DNA from: Trichostrongylus colubriformis
Taxonomy: Eukaryota; Nematoda; Chromadorea; Rhabditida; Trichostrongylidae
Direction: 5' to 3'
Assembly: GCA_963978905.1 (NCBI GenBank)
Contig: OZ022256.1
Location: 47,788,001-47,852,000 of the forward strand
Length of the DNA stretch: 64,000 bases
The notes under the pieces: generated by a model
The model's input: only the letters and a program-made list of their open reading frames with translations
What the model was told of the DNA's origin: nothing
Database searches by the model: none
Translations under genes and position numbers: made by a program
Part shown: positions 9,858 through 23,100 of the stretch, piece after piece
Numbering within the stretch: the stretch's first letter is position 1
Layout: every line of letters begins with the position of its first letter

Positions 9858-11840
9858 TTAGGTTGTCCCAAAAGTCTTGTAGGATTTTTTCAATCACCAC
9901 TTTTTATTATTTTTTCTTCCAACAAACAACAATCAGGCAACAGCGTATTCACCATAGTTATCGACAACACTCTGTCCCCTCATAGGTAAATCGTTGATTA
10001 CCTCCTCCCAGAACTCTGAGTCTGAGAATGGAAGAAGTCAGCGATCGCCTTTGCAAGCATGTCATAATCAGCGAATTTTCTCTTGGCCAGAAAGGATTCA
10101 AGAGGATGGGTAATGTGATAGTCAGAAGGGACAATGTCTGGAGAGTATGGTGGGTGGGGCAGCACATCACAGTCGGGCTCCTGTAGCTTGGCCTGGGTAC
10201 ACTTCGCGACGTATGGTGGGCGTTGTCATGAAGGAGGGTGACCACAGACCTTTTCAGGCGCTTTTCTGGAATAGTAACGGCGAGCTACTGGAGATGGTGG
10301 GTGTACAGGGGGTGCCAAAAAAAGTAATTTTGTCTCGTCCACTTTCACCCCACTTTAGTCGAACTACAGCAGATTCTGTTGAGGTATTCACATCCCCAGA
10401 TTCAAGAGCAGACCTCACTCTATCACTATACTCCGTGGCAGCCTTCTGCACGAGCAGGAACGGGAGCGAGGAAAGCGTGAACAAGATGTGTCACCTCAAC
10501 TGGGCAAAATCCGAAATTTCGTCGCCCTCGTTCACAACCTTGCTGAGGTCTGTTCACTCTGGGTACCTAAGGGGATTCATACTGGGTGGTGTTCTTTAGG
10601 ATCCGTTTTTTCCGGGTTCCCAGCGCCCTTCGTTTCCAAGAGCCAAAACGTGCACTTACCACTGAAACCCCTCCGGAGGCGGATTTGGGCATGAAAATGA
10701 TACTTCGGATCATAGCAGCGTTGTCCAAGCAGCAGGGACTCTGTGACTTCCATGAACCGAAGGGCCAATCCTTAGGAAGCTTCCCACAAAAGACCTACCA
10801 TGGAACCCGGCTACACTGTTTTAAGGGGACCTTGATACCGTGGGTGCTCCGAAGCCCGACTGCGCCGCTTAAAGGTTCCATATTTTTATGAAAATGAAAG
10901 TAGTGAGTCTCAGCTTGTTCCTGCTCTTGGAGGAACATTTCGGGAATATTTTGCCCCAATACTTTCATTTCTTTCGTTTCCCTATGTTTTGTATAATTGG
11001 GAGATGTGTGCCGTGGGCAAAATTACTTTTTTTGGCACCCTCTGTATACGAAAGCCTTGTGCCAGCACCTCTTGGAAAAGCATTCCTTCCGCGTCCAGAA
11101 GCAGCAGAGTAGAATCTCCATCGGATGGAGGTCGGACATGGGCTGCGTTGGCGGCTTGGTGTCACGTAGCAGCCAAAAGGCGCGGGGTGCATTGGTATCG
11201 TACATGTCTCAGCTTCCATCGCCCTTAGCCCGATAGGCGAGATAGTCGTTGCGATGCGGGCGGAGCAGCAGCGATTGACAGATGCTCACACGGGCACTTT
11301 CGTGAGCATCCGTCAGAGCATGAGGTCTATCGCGACAGCACCTTCCGATAACCGGGCTTGTGGAGGCAACGATTCACGGTTGTGGGTGCTTGTCCATTCC
11401 TCTCCGCCAGCTCGCGCATGGTGGTTTCAGGATCGGCGCGAACGGCGGAGAGCAGCGTCCCGTCGTCGAATGCGTGTGGGCGTCCCGTGCGTGGCTTGTC
11501 TTCCATGCCAATCTCGCCGCTGCTGAAGCTGATGAGCTAGCGGCGCACGATCTCGTAGCTCACACATCCCTTGCTCAAAGCAGCGTTGATGGAGTCGTAC
11601 GCTTCCGTTGCCTTGCTACCCCAAGACCACTCATAGTAGATGACACCGCTTGTTGGGTGGGTATCGGCTACGGGCACTGTAGCTCTCTCACAGAATCTCG
11701 TAGGTCAATATATATTTTGCTAGAAAGCTTAGAGAATGTTCTACCATATTCCTGAACCGCCTAGATCTGCCTCGAAGTAAACAAGAGTTATTGAGGGTTT
11801 TTTTTTGGAAAAATCCTACAAGACTTTTGGGACAACCTAA
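9858..11840 (-). mobile_element. Mariner, near full length, interrupted by a second element
   Basis: Terminal inverted repeats TTAGGTTGTCCCAAAAGTCTT and its complement are flanked by TA on both sides (9856-9857, 11841-11842). Removing the nested element leaves about 1.24 kb, the normal mariner size. On the minus strand the right part matches the N-terminal helix-turn-helix side of the copy at 43567. The centre carries a tract similar to KGMLF.EVL.QG, and the left part reads LLHDNAH (second catalytic Asp block) and a C-terminal block. Stops and frameshifts are spread through it, so the transposase is dead. It is the long version of the 892-bp element at 43567. Confidence 0.85.
10306..11044. 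mobile_element. TA-flanked TIR element nested in the mariner (copy 1 of 2)
   Basis: Ends CAGGGGGTGCCAAAAAAAGTA and, inverted, CAGAGGGTGCCAAAAAAAGTA are flanked by TA (10304-10305, 11045-11046). Mariner sequence resumes in register on each side. A second copy with the same ends lies at 56666-57401. Both copies keep a common minus-strand phrase (LNEGDEISDFA followed by a decayed tail), suggesting descent from a coding sequence. No intact transposase is present. It is probably a Tc1/mariner-superfamily non-autonomous element. Confidence 0.85.
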
Positions 11841-13540
11841 TAAATTTATACACCTTTTATACTTCAAACTTTACCTAGAGCCCATCTTTCGAACAGCTGT
11901 GAACTGTTTTCCTGATGACTCCATAAGACCCATCTAATGGCCATTTGCTTCCCCTGTTGGTTGCTTAGTTCTCGATATGGGTTTCCAGTTGAGGATTAAC
12001 TGAGGAAAATTTCGATGTGTTTCACTTCAAATAGTCATAACTTCCTTCAGGCTCAACCATATGAGTGCGGTTCTACGCGCTGAGGTCTGCGAGGTTACCG
12101 ATTTCGAATGACTACCTGAGCTATGCCATATCTTTAGAAAGAAAGAAGAAACCCACCAGCCGGTTGAGGAAAACTTGTTTTCGTCGAACTTCCGAGATCT
12201 TCCCACGATTCTTCCGATTTACTGAGATACCTCTAGTATGGATCCTTCGCTCTCGGAGGCCAAGTTGAAGAGCGAGAGGTGTCGGTCAGCTTCTCTGTAG
12301 GATGCGCCATGCATGAGAATTTCATCCACATTCTCAATGAATACAAGTGTTTTCCGGTCCGCATAGTGGCCGCTAACACCAGATTACGTACTTGGAATCG
12401 TAGTAAGATATGAGAGAAGTCAGCTAATTCTTCGTTTTCATCCTATTGTTCCTGGAGTGTCCATCCACGGTGGTACCCGTTGATAGATATCGCCCACGAT
12501 TAATCGGTCGATTTCGGAGGGCCTCTGAACGTGGTTTCGGTGTCAGCGAAAAAGAAAGGGCTATTGACGTTGACCAGTTTCGCTGAGGATCGCGCCATGC
12601 ATGAGGTTTCCATGATGATTAACTTAAACTAGTTTCGGTTCGACCCAATAATTAGTCAGTTTTATCATTTCTCCCCTCACACTTTGGACCCAAGCCTGAG
12701 AAATTCTCTTGATAATTGCCTACCTCAACGTTTACGACCCCCTCCTAGCGGACCAAATATGACCCCCTCACCCGTTGATCCTCAACGGAAGCTTGACCCT
12801 GCTGAGGACCTGAGAGGCTTAGGCAAAAACCTAAGAGAAAGTAGCGCCGGAAGCCAACAGCACTGCAGTCCCCCACCCATGCTCTATTGACACCATAAAA
12901 CCTTCCCACGTACTAGTGACTGAGGCAGAGAATATCACATGTGAAGCAGTGATGACGTGATTGCGACAGCCCAAGTCCTGCCTCAAGACGACTATAACTG
13001 CGTAGTGTTACGGTACCTCGCATTTGTACGCAAATACACGGCGGTCTGTCCTGTAGAATTAGTGGCACCCTGCTTTGCACACCTTCGACAGTCGCCATCC
13101 TCTCTTGCATGCTGTACTCAAAGTCTCTCTACGCAATTCTTTTCACTGCGTGATTGGGATACTTTCTTCTGTGGAGCTGTTCATGTGGGCTGTTTGAGAG
13201 TATTCAGGAGAAAAAGCCGGTATGAGCCATGAATCACTCAACTGTGAGTTTTCAACACCGCTGTTTAATTATAGTTTGCTTATCTCGAGTGTGTTCTTTT
13301 CTGTCCTTGCTCCATGCTCCTATTTGGTTACTTATGGTTTTACTGGAGTAAGGGGGGGGGGCAATCCATCAAAGCATTGTCCGTGCTCATTCCGTATTGC
13401 GAAGGCGAAATTGGCACTTCATCTATGTTGCAGTCAAGGTTGTCTGCACCCGCATTACAATAGGTGATTTCCTATAGGAGCATTCCGTCTTGAATGACCA
13501 AAAAATTCATTCGAAACTGTTGCTTGCTCGTTTCAATTTG
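11841..13540. other. Intergenic stretch, no supported gene
   Basis: About 1.7 kb without a confident gene. The minus strand around 12227-12360 has a stop-free run (reading approximately LVFIENVDEILMHGASY) that could be an old coding fragment. The motif GCGCCATGCATGAG appears twice (about 12304 and 12592). A 68-codon plus frame at 12684-12890 is proline-rich and lacks clear splice or start context. A G-run near 13350 is a homopolymer. Confidence 0.4.
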
Positions 13541-14010
13541 AGAAATGGTTAAAACTGGTAAATCAAAATTATGTCGCCTTGAAGGATTCACAGGAACATA
13601 GGTATTCTAAAATTTCAATTTTTCGCTTTTATTTTTTCAAAATTTTCACTTCATTCTAAAAGCCGCAAATGTTACGTTGGAAGTGTTTGCTCTCATATGC
13701 CACAACACTTCTTCGATAATCGGGTGTTATATTGCCTCTTAAAATATTGCTTGTGTTATCTGCGATGAAAAGATGTGTTGCCCAATTATAAGCACCGAAA
13801 TAACAACGGCATTACATTGCGCCACACTGCAGTTGACGGCAAGATCGAATAAGCTAAAGGGGCAGTGGGCCTAGCTCATACGACGATAGATTGATAGTCG
13901 GTGACAAGAACTACGGGTTCATCCCAAAAAACTCGCTCCGCATTTTTTTGGAATGTAGATCCAGGCGGCAGTAAAACTGCGAGAGAAAAGTCTCTCGCTC
14001 AGGCTTAGAT
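13541..14010. repeat. Dispersed repeat, copy 1 (empty site of MULE MITE)
   Basis: Shares a long diverged block with 22480-23190: GAAATGGTT.AACTGGTAAAT, GTTACGTTGGAAGTGTTTGC, GGTGTTATATTGCCT, GCATTACATTGCG, and ACTCGC near the end. This copy lacks the 228-bp MITE present in the other (it reads CACTTCTTCGATAATCGGGTG across the insertion point). Copy 1 lies just upstream of the first exon of the 14.1-23.4 kb gene, copy 2 just upstream of its last exon. Confidence 0.75.
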
Positions 14011-14131
14011 ATACAGTTTGAAAAAGTATGAAGTTCCTGGATAAGAATCGTTCCCTCGCAACATAAAGTCATGTATAGCTGGTGCCATATCCTTCTGTGC
14101 TGCAACTATCAAAGTAGAGAAGAACAGCACA

Positions 14132-17100
14132 ATGGAGTATCCTCCCTCCTACTCCAGTCGCAGCAATTCGACATGGAATTTAGTAAAATTGCTTGTGATT
14201 TTAGCTCATGCGTTCTGGCTGGCAGCAGCTTACGCAGTTGCTGTCAGCAATCCAGTCGAGGCAGTTCAAGCGGCTGTTACAGGATTGTCTTATGAAGTAT
14301 TTCGACCACCGCCACATTACGCTTTACAGGTATCTAGTTGCCTTCATAGTTTTTCATAGTGCGCATTGCATATTTGATACTGTTCAATTATCACTATCCC
14401 AGACGCCGTCATGGGCTCAAAAAAATAATTTTTGCTGAATCTTCGACCATAGGGGGAGGGGTGCTGATCACGAATATGACTTCCGTTGACGTGGCCGCCA
14501 ATTTGGTTCAACTGCATCAGAATGGTGTAATTCTGGTGCAGTTGAACCAAATTGGAAGCAACTGTCTCCCACCAATTTCGTTTGAAATTGTCATCTAGGA
14601 GCTATTCAGAATGTTGATCACGGATAAGAACATTGGTTTTCAGTTTTTTTTTCCTATGACACTATCCTACAGTCATGATCTAGGCACACTCAAGCTTATA
14701 TTTCGACTAATTCCCAAAGGCACACTCCGCGATAATTAGATTAGCTGCCTAACTCGCTGGGGAGCAGTTAGATACTCAGGTAACTGCCCGACTTCCCCTT
14801 TTTGCGCCGCCTTTTGTACGACTTCACAGTGTCAAGCCCTCTCGAATCATCCCCGATCTCGCCCACGCACTTTGACCACACATAGTTAATAGTGGTGGTT
14901 GAATAGTACTCATATGTTGTTCCCTTTTTCAGTCACCTCTCAACTCAGATCGAAGTAGTTCAGATGTCTCTGCGATTCATTATGAGTAAGTTTTTCTCTA
15001 CCAAGCCACACTTTAGAAATTGGCAATGTTTCAAAATTTTGTCATTTGAGTTCGGTCAACTTCTCTTCTCTCTACGATTCGGATGCTTCGTCTCTGGGTT
15101 TCAGTGACTTCACGGAATCAAAAGGTTGACAAACTATATTTCGTCATTCGTGTATCCCTCAAAATTAAAGTGCTATGCTTGTTGTGTGTTTGCTTTAATG
15201 GTCTATTTGTGCATTTATTTGCATTTTTTGGTGCTGAAACATCGTAGATCGAACGATAATTTGAGAAATCGAATTTCGCGCAGTGTATTTCCTCGTATAG
15301 ACTCTTTTTTGTAGTGCTCGATGATAGAGGTAGTGCAACGGAAGAGGTTGGCACTTCATCTGGCTACGAGAGCATTTGTCAAACAGAGGTGCCTTTGGTT
15401 CGTTTTTCACGGAAATTTCCCTATTCGAGGATGAATCGCTCATTACCCTTCCTCATTCAGCCTTGCACACCACTGAAGAAACCTCGGAATGCTTTTACTC
15501 CTCCTGCATCAGCACAAGTTAGTAGGGAAATCAGTAAATCCTCTGATGGTAGAATTACAAGGAGCACTTCCACTCGGAATGCTGTTGGTTGATTACTATT
15601 ATTATTTCCTGTAATTCAGAAGATACCTGCTAGCGTGATATATTTCAGATTCAGTCGCCTTACTTGAGCAGCGATCTTGATCTCATAAATGTGGATGCTG
15701 ACAGAGAGGAGTTTCATAGTGAGACATCAGGTTTACAACAAGTATGACAGTTTTTCACCTCCATGTTTTTATCCAGTGGGCAGAGCCGAGGTACCAAGAA
15801 GTTCGGCACTGGAGAAGAAGTAAAATGAAGTGAAACGGTAGGAATGCGAAAAATGGAGCCTCTCCAATCACTGAGCAAGGCGTGAACATGTTTTCCCGCG
15901 TGCGCATCACTGGGGAGTATCGATGGAGTCCACTCGCATCTGTGGTGCGTGACGGATAGGCGCGCCTTTTCAAATCGCTTCGGGTGGGTCTCCCTCAGTA
16001 GAACTTGCCACATGCGTCATAAAAACGTCATGAAAGTAGCCATAAAAAGAGGCTATTGATGCCGAGAGCAAGTACACATAGGAATCAAGCTGGACTAGGT
16101 GATGGGGAATAAAATGGTGAATGTGGATAAAGAAAGCCTCAAAATACTTTGGGGAGCCCCAAAATTGCATTGCTTTTCTTTTCTGAAGTATAACGGCGCT
16201 ATTGAGGTATAAATGCCGTCACAGAGCGTAACAACAGTAACAGAAGGGAAGGCAGCTGTATATTTTCATAAGCCGTGAGTGATTCTACCGAAGGCATCTC
16301 CATTATTCCACGGCATTTATGCATCACATGAAATTATGCTATTTTTAGTTTTTGAATTCTATTCTCATGTGTCACGAAACATCTCTAGAATGTCATGTTG
16401 ATCTCTACGAGACCTACTGCCGGTTTCTCAACGCGTCCACGGAAAATTGTCAATATTAGGACCTGGGATATTTTCAGCGACATGGACAAAAGGCAGAGGA
16501 ACTGGATAGAGTATGTTTCGCATTACTAGTATCCGAGAAGTGATAGCTAATCGTCCGTCTGACTCAAATTCTCTTAATTCCGCTGTTAAATATCTTGCTT
16601 TTGATAATCATCTTTCCACTGGTCTGATGCAGTGGCCTAATCCTTTGAATTATAGTCCCTTTTATGCCAGTTCTGATCCTACCATTCTTCCGAAAGATAG
16701 CATACCTTCGAAGAAAAATTCTTTAGTTTTTCATGATTTTCAACAAGATCATCAGTTTCGGAGTTCATAGTCATGAGAACCACTTAAGTTTTTTGTCTTA
16801 CTATTCCACCATGACTCGTTCAATGGAGAGTTGTTCACATGCCAGCTCACCAACCTCACTATATGCTCAACACCACTGTAACCCTCAGGAATATGCCCAT
16901 TTTGCTTACTTAAAGACACCAAAAGGGGGGTAATTTTGGCTTACGGTAGAACAGACGTAGTGTGGGCGAGTTTAAGTGGCCGCCATTGCACAAACTCGCC
17001 AACTTGACGCCTTGGCATGGTGCCAAAAGTAGATATTTCTATTATAAATTTGTTTTTCCTTTACTTTTTACTTTGTTCTTTCTTATATTGTTTCTAGATG

Positions 17101-20100
17101 TACTTACATGAATGCTAATGTAGTTAGGAATGTTGAAAAGTTAGGAATGTTGAAAAGAAAAAGGAATGCTAATGTAGTTAGAAATGGCCGCTCCACTGCG
17201 CTGGGAGTCAGGTGCTACAACTAACGTTGGCCCACGTCCCGTCTCCTACAGCGGACAACTCGGAATGGATGCGCCGATTCGAATGGGATGCGAATACACA
17301 CCGTAGCGTCGCGCTTTTGAGTCCGGGTTTTTTCGCCTATTATCGCTTCTAACCTTGAGTGTTCATTTCAAAATGCTCATTTCTTTGCATCTTCCTCTTG
17401 TTTCGGACCCCCTTCCGGTTCCTTTAACGTGATTTATCTCACTAACAGCCCTAATACGAACGAACACGTTACAGTGCTGCACAGCAGACAAGGGGTAGTC
17501 GTTTAGTAATTGTTGTCAGATGGCATACATCCCTCCATTACCCAGCTGCAGCGCGCTGGAAGCATTTGTGTGAATCAACAAAATCATGTGATTGTGCAGT
17601 GTTAAGGCAGACTGGTTGAAATTAGCTATTCGATGGATTTGTCTCCTTGTGGTGCATAAGACTGCATTTTCCATATACACAAAAGTTGCAGGAAAATTCG
17701 GTTCTCTGGATTTTCAAAAAGAGCTGCTATTGCTCACGTGGTGGATACCTGGAAAGCGCTAACCAAAACCTATTCAATTTTGAAAGTGAGTTGTTTCTAT
17801 ATGTCAACGTACACGTTCATTGTACGAGGTGAAGTGTGACCAGTGCGAAATGTTTCGATTAGACTTGAGTTCCATCGTTCAAAAGACGAAATTTTTTTCG
17901 TTGTTCATTTTCGGTAGAATTCGTATTTTGGTATGTACTATGATGAAGATATAGACTTCAGATAACTTTTTGTGCAAACGCAACTTTCCTATTCTGACCG
18001 TTTCGATACATGAGTCGGAAAAAGGGGCCATAATTAATACATACGGGATCCGTTAGCGTGCATGATAGTAGCTGTTGGAAGTGTCTGTATGTCATTGTTT
18101 ATTCAAGTTCACGTTTTAAGGCGTCGTACCTAAAGAAATCCTGTACTGTTCCTCTTTTCAGGGTCGTTCTTCGGAGATGCAACAATCTCTTAAATTATTC
18201 GTTTGCAATGCCATCAAATTGTCCGAATATTTCACACTGCGCAGTTGTAAGGTTTGTAGTATTATAATGAAGTTTTGCTCCTATCACGATGCTGTATATA
18301 GTTTTTGTTATGACAGGAAATTTCCACACTTCTGCCTGAGTTTGTGGTTTGTATCGTTGGCGTTTATCTGAAGAAACCGAAGCATTTTAGTGAGTTAAGT
18401 AAGCCGTGGGTACAATGTAGAGAGGTCAGTTTCATCTTTTGATCTTTTTTGGACCAAGGTGACTTGATGGCCGCTTGTGTGTAATTTACGGGATTGATGT
18501 TCGTAGCTTCAGTACATGTGAGGTAGATGCGTTACATCTACAATTCGCAGACGACTGAACATTAGATCACCGTACTCTCTGGTTACATAAATTTCGAATG
18601 AGAAATTGGAAAGGAGCGTCAGAAGTGTTCAGAAAAAAAAACAAAACGCTGTCAATTACCACCAGATTGAGGCTGTCACCAACATCAAATTGTGTACGAT
18701 ACGGCAGTTAGCAGTTGAACAATCAAAAAAGGCCTAAGATTACTTATAGCCCCAGTTATCACTCCACCGTGCTGGCGCAATAGGGATGTATCACCCACTC
18801 ACTTGCCGTGAGATAGGGTCGTCTCTGAAAATATACAAAGCTGGTGAGTCGTGCGTAAGACCGCTGTTGTTTTTTCGTCCGACTTTCTGAACTGCTCACA
18901 GCTCAGTCCTCTGGTGGTCGGCTGTTGTAGCGCACTATCAGATGCTGTTTACCGGTCTACTCGTGTATGCTGGCGCCTGATGCTATACGTTCATGGTCGT
19001 TGTTAAGTATGACTGGTCCGAGAGTAATCCTCGTGAAGATTGTCAATCAAACTGAAGCGGTGACTGAGATAATATAGACAGATAATCATGGGCGAAGTGT
19101 GTCGGCATGTATGTTTTTTTTTTGTGCGTAATATGTGTGTTTGACCGGAAATCATATCTCACGACGAAGCAAAGAAGGGATCCTGATTTTCACCTGTAAT
19201 ATAGGGGGTGACAGGTAAACACTCATGGAGGGTGCACAGTCTTGCTAACGGCTGATAGTAGCTATAAGAAGTGTTGAAGGCCGAGTGTCACCAAATGTGT
19301 GGCTCTTTTCATGTTAACATCAAGCATTCACACTTGGAGATGTTATGTGGGATTCAGAGGGGGCATCAGCGATGTTGGATCCCAAGGAATCTACATGCAC
19401 TGCCTACGGTTGCAATGCGACTCTCAAAGACAACGCTGGCAAGATGTGGAATATGAAAGTAGGGTACTCAGCAGTGTAACAGTAGAGAAAGAACGAGACA
19501 AAACGGCGGACAACCCGAGAAATAGGAAACCGAAAGCCCTTTCTTTCTGGCACACCTCTGCGCCACTATCCGGGATCGACGTGCGGCAAGGTCAAATGAG
19601 CCGACTACGAACTTTGTCCCGCCTTCACCTGGCTGCAAAACTGCAGGGCGATGTGGGGTCATGATAAAGTCCCAAGACGCACTGTTTCAATGCAAATTTC
19701 GCCACACATCACTTCTTCTGAAGTATTGGGTTGTCCGGAAAGTTTTCGGACTGAAGTCGGAAAACATTGTGTAGTTAGCAACTTTATCAACATCGTGTAC
19801 CGTGCATTTTGGAGTATTAGTAAGGTCTGAAGTTGGCGTACAGAAAGGTTAGGTCGATCCCCACAGGTAGCGAGCACGAGCCGTCCAAACATGAGGACAG
19901 CACCCACTCACTACCGTGATGTTAGGCGCGCAGTACTGTGAGCTGGTCCAGCTGGTTCACCTATATAGTCAGATAACTGAAAGCTAACTCCTAATAACTA
20001 ATAAATACTGATCTTGCCTAATGACTGAATGCTAGTTTTATGGATACGCCTTTGACAACAATTATGGGTATGATGAATACATAATATAAAAAGCTCGTTG

Positions 20101-23100
20101 TCAAATTAGAAAAAGTGTAAGCATATGTGACACGACATCTTGTCACACGGTCTCACGCGGCCAACTAAGCGTGATACGACTTCGTGTCACACGGTCGTCA
20201 AAGTGTAAAGAAACATTTAATGATGGCTATGGCGCCTTCGTTCAGGTCTTGCGAGTGGTTTGTGAGACTCCTATCAATGTCGATACACTGCTGGCAATTT
20301 TAGCCACTCTTGGAGAAGCGAAGTTGACGTTAGTTTCTCCGAACGACTTAGTTTACCTGTTTTTTGAGAATAGTTTTTGGGTCCTTTTTAAAGAATTTGA
20401 TACACAGTAACGCAAATATTATTCGCTGTAAGAGCAGTAGAAAGTTACTCGTGCAGGAATATGAATCTGGCGTCGCGGAGTCAATCCCGCTGTCCTTTTA
20501 CCTTGCCGGATTTTATTTTTTCTTCCTGAAACCATGTGTTGCATATGGGCCACTCGTTACCTCGTCACTATGATACTGGTAGTGGCAATGCGCGCTAGAC
20601 TGCAAAAAAAAAATTGCGAAGATATTGGTGATTGTTCGGACACTCTGTTTGAGAAGCATGGTATGCGCCCACACCTGTAGACATTTCACGTCACCTAATT
20701 CAGTAGGCACCGAAAGAAAACGCATCATGGCTGAACATTTGATCATTGATTTGGTAATAATGGTATTCCTTCACATTATTTTGGCCACTTATTTTATCAC
20801 AAATGTTCACAACGATACTTCTCATTCTCGAGATTCTCCAAAAGCGACTCCACGCTCTCCACAAGTCTTATCATCGGAAGCTTCGGCCTCAGACCGAAAA
20901 GATGACAAGATATAGTTCGAGGAAAGAATCGGCACGTAAAATCGCAGTCACGACTGACCTCTCTCGAAGCGCACATGAGCTACAGCCCGCGTGACTTTGA
21001 AAAGGATTTCAGTAATGCTGCTTTTCAGCTCATACCTCTGTGCGCTTATTTGTTGTCCTTCTATAAATTACCTTTTGTGATGCTACCTATGGAATATTCT
21101 TGGTAAATCTCGAAGCTGGAAAAGCGATACTTCAACTGACTTTTTGAAGGCGCATGTGAGTAGAAGCCGGCGTGAAACTAGAAAAGGGTCTGGCCATGAC
21201 GCTTTTGAGCTCGTCTCGTGTGCTTTCGTTTGTCGTTCTTCTCGTATTACTTACCTTTTGTAGTACCAAAAGAGAATTTCGACTGAGACTTGAAAGTGGG
21301 AGCTTGAAAATTTGTGGGGTTCAATGTCGTCGCCTTCATTTTTTGCTGCGTTGAGGTTAAAAGTGAACCAGTGGTAATAAAATTGCTAAGTGTGTTTGTG
21401 GCAGAGCAGCGTCAGTGTGTTTTTCATTTATTTTGCAATTCAATTCTGTCTCTGGCATATGGCTCATCATCTAAACTCAGACGAGTTCTTGGAGACATCG
21501 AAAATGGTTACTAGTTCTGCTCAGACCCGGTAGTTCCATTCCCCCGTAAGTGAGCTTTCAACCAATTTTTACAATGGTCAATGGCCAATAGGTATCTTGT
21601 TCACCATACTTACAGCTTCAGCTTAAATACAGCATTAGGGGTAATGTGGTTAGTGAGAAATCCTGGAAAGAAGTTACTTACATGGATACTACGAGCTTAA
21701 GAAGGCTATCTGTGGCGAAATCCCGGTGGAAAAGTGTGCCTCAGAGCTGTAGAAACGGCGCAACGGCTAAGAGCTGCCGCCTTTGGATGATCGACCCCGC
21801 CTCCAACACGTGGTTCGGTTGGCTACCATGAGAGCGGCCAAGGATATGCGGTGAGGTCGAAGGTATTGCAGCGTACTTCCGCAGTTTTAGCCTGAAGCAA
21901 TTTCAGAAAAAGATGCTGTCGTATTTCCAAGCATTCCCTTGTGTTTACTTGGCAGCATGAATGGAAATTTCGGTCGGAGTACCCGCCTCTTGACGGAAAG
22001 GTCGTCCGCGTCTAGGATCAAAGAGAGAAAGGGGTTCTATTCCTCGGGTTTTTGGTTTTTCAATTCCATCCGTTTTTTCTTCATTGTCCTGTTACTAGGC
22101 ATCTCGACTTTCAGATTCACTACTTCTTTTACTTTTTCTACGAATTTCCCGTAATGCTGCCTTTAAGCTCTCGGAAGTTGGCGCTTTTGTAAGACTCTAA
22201 AAAAGACGGTCTGTGTGGCCAAGTGCAACACATGGTATTGCGCGATTTGTAGAAAGTAAATGTAGCCTCGGTTCGTTCTGTGTTAACAGAGTTAGGATGT
22301 GTAGACACGACAGAAGGGAAGAATGACTTTATTAGGCAACACACATCCTTTCATACACTCCATCCCGCTTATTAGTCTCCCCAACTGATCCTTCATCATT
22401 CTTTCCTCTTCACCCATCTCTCACACTCCCCCTTCAGCATTCTTTCCTCTTCACCCATCTCTCACGCTCTCTTACAAATAGAAATGGTTGGAACTGGTAA
22501 ATGAAAGCAATATCGTCCTGAAGGAAATTACTGATCGATGGTACTCGTAAAACATGACTACAAGCACATCGGCTTCTCATTACATCGCTTCATTCTAAAA
22601 GCTATCAACGGGCTATGTTACGTTGGAAGTGTTTGCTCTCTTTATGCCACAATAGTCCTTCGGGTGTGTACCCCTATGTCATGATTTCGCACCGCGGCAT
22701 GTCACAAGCGAAGCAAGGTGGACGAGCTAAAGGCGCCATGTTGCGGGGTGCCGAAGCGATTACAAGTCAACTGCGTATCGCGCCCCTAGCATTACCGTGT
22801 GATCTTCTGAGGCCCAACTACCGCGGCGCGCATAGCTCGCACACACTGCGTCGCACGCCGCTCTCGTCGTGACATAAGGCTACACACCCTAGTCCTTCGA
22901 CAGTCAGGTGTTATATTGCCTTTTTCATCATTGCTTATGTTATCTGCGGTGAAAACATGTGTATACCAGTCATTAGCACCAAACAACGAAAGCATTACAT
23001 TGCGTAACACTACAGTCTATGGCAAGATCGAGTAAGTGAAAGGGACAGTGAGCCTTGGTCATGCAACGATAGACTGATGGTCAGTCACAGGAAGTACGAG

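Noticed and set aside
12684..12890. Proline-rich 68-codon ORF as a gene
   Set aside because: The start codon is not ATG, there is no clear acceptor, and no continuation could be phased.
16513..16770. 85-codon ORF as an exon of the plus-strand gene
   Set aside because: It begins within the GTATGT donor of the preceding exon and has no acceptor; skipping it keeps phase with the exon at 18162.
20456..20910. Frames at 20481 and 20710 as extra exons before the last exon
   Set aside because: Neither joins the exon ending at 20406 in phase without a stop, while the exon at 23280 joins directly.
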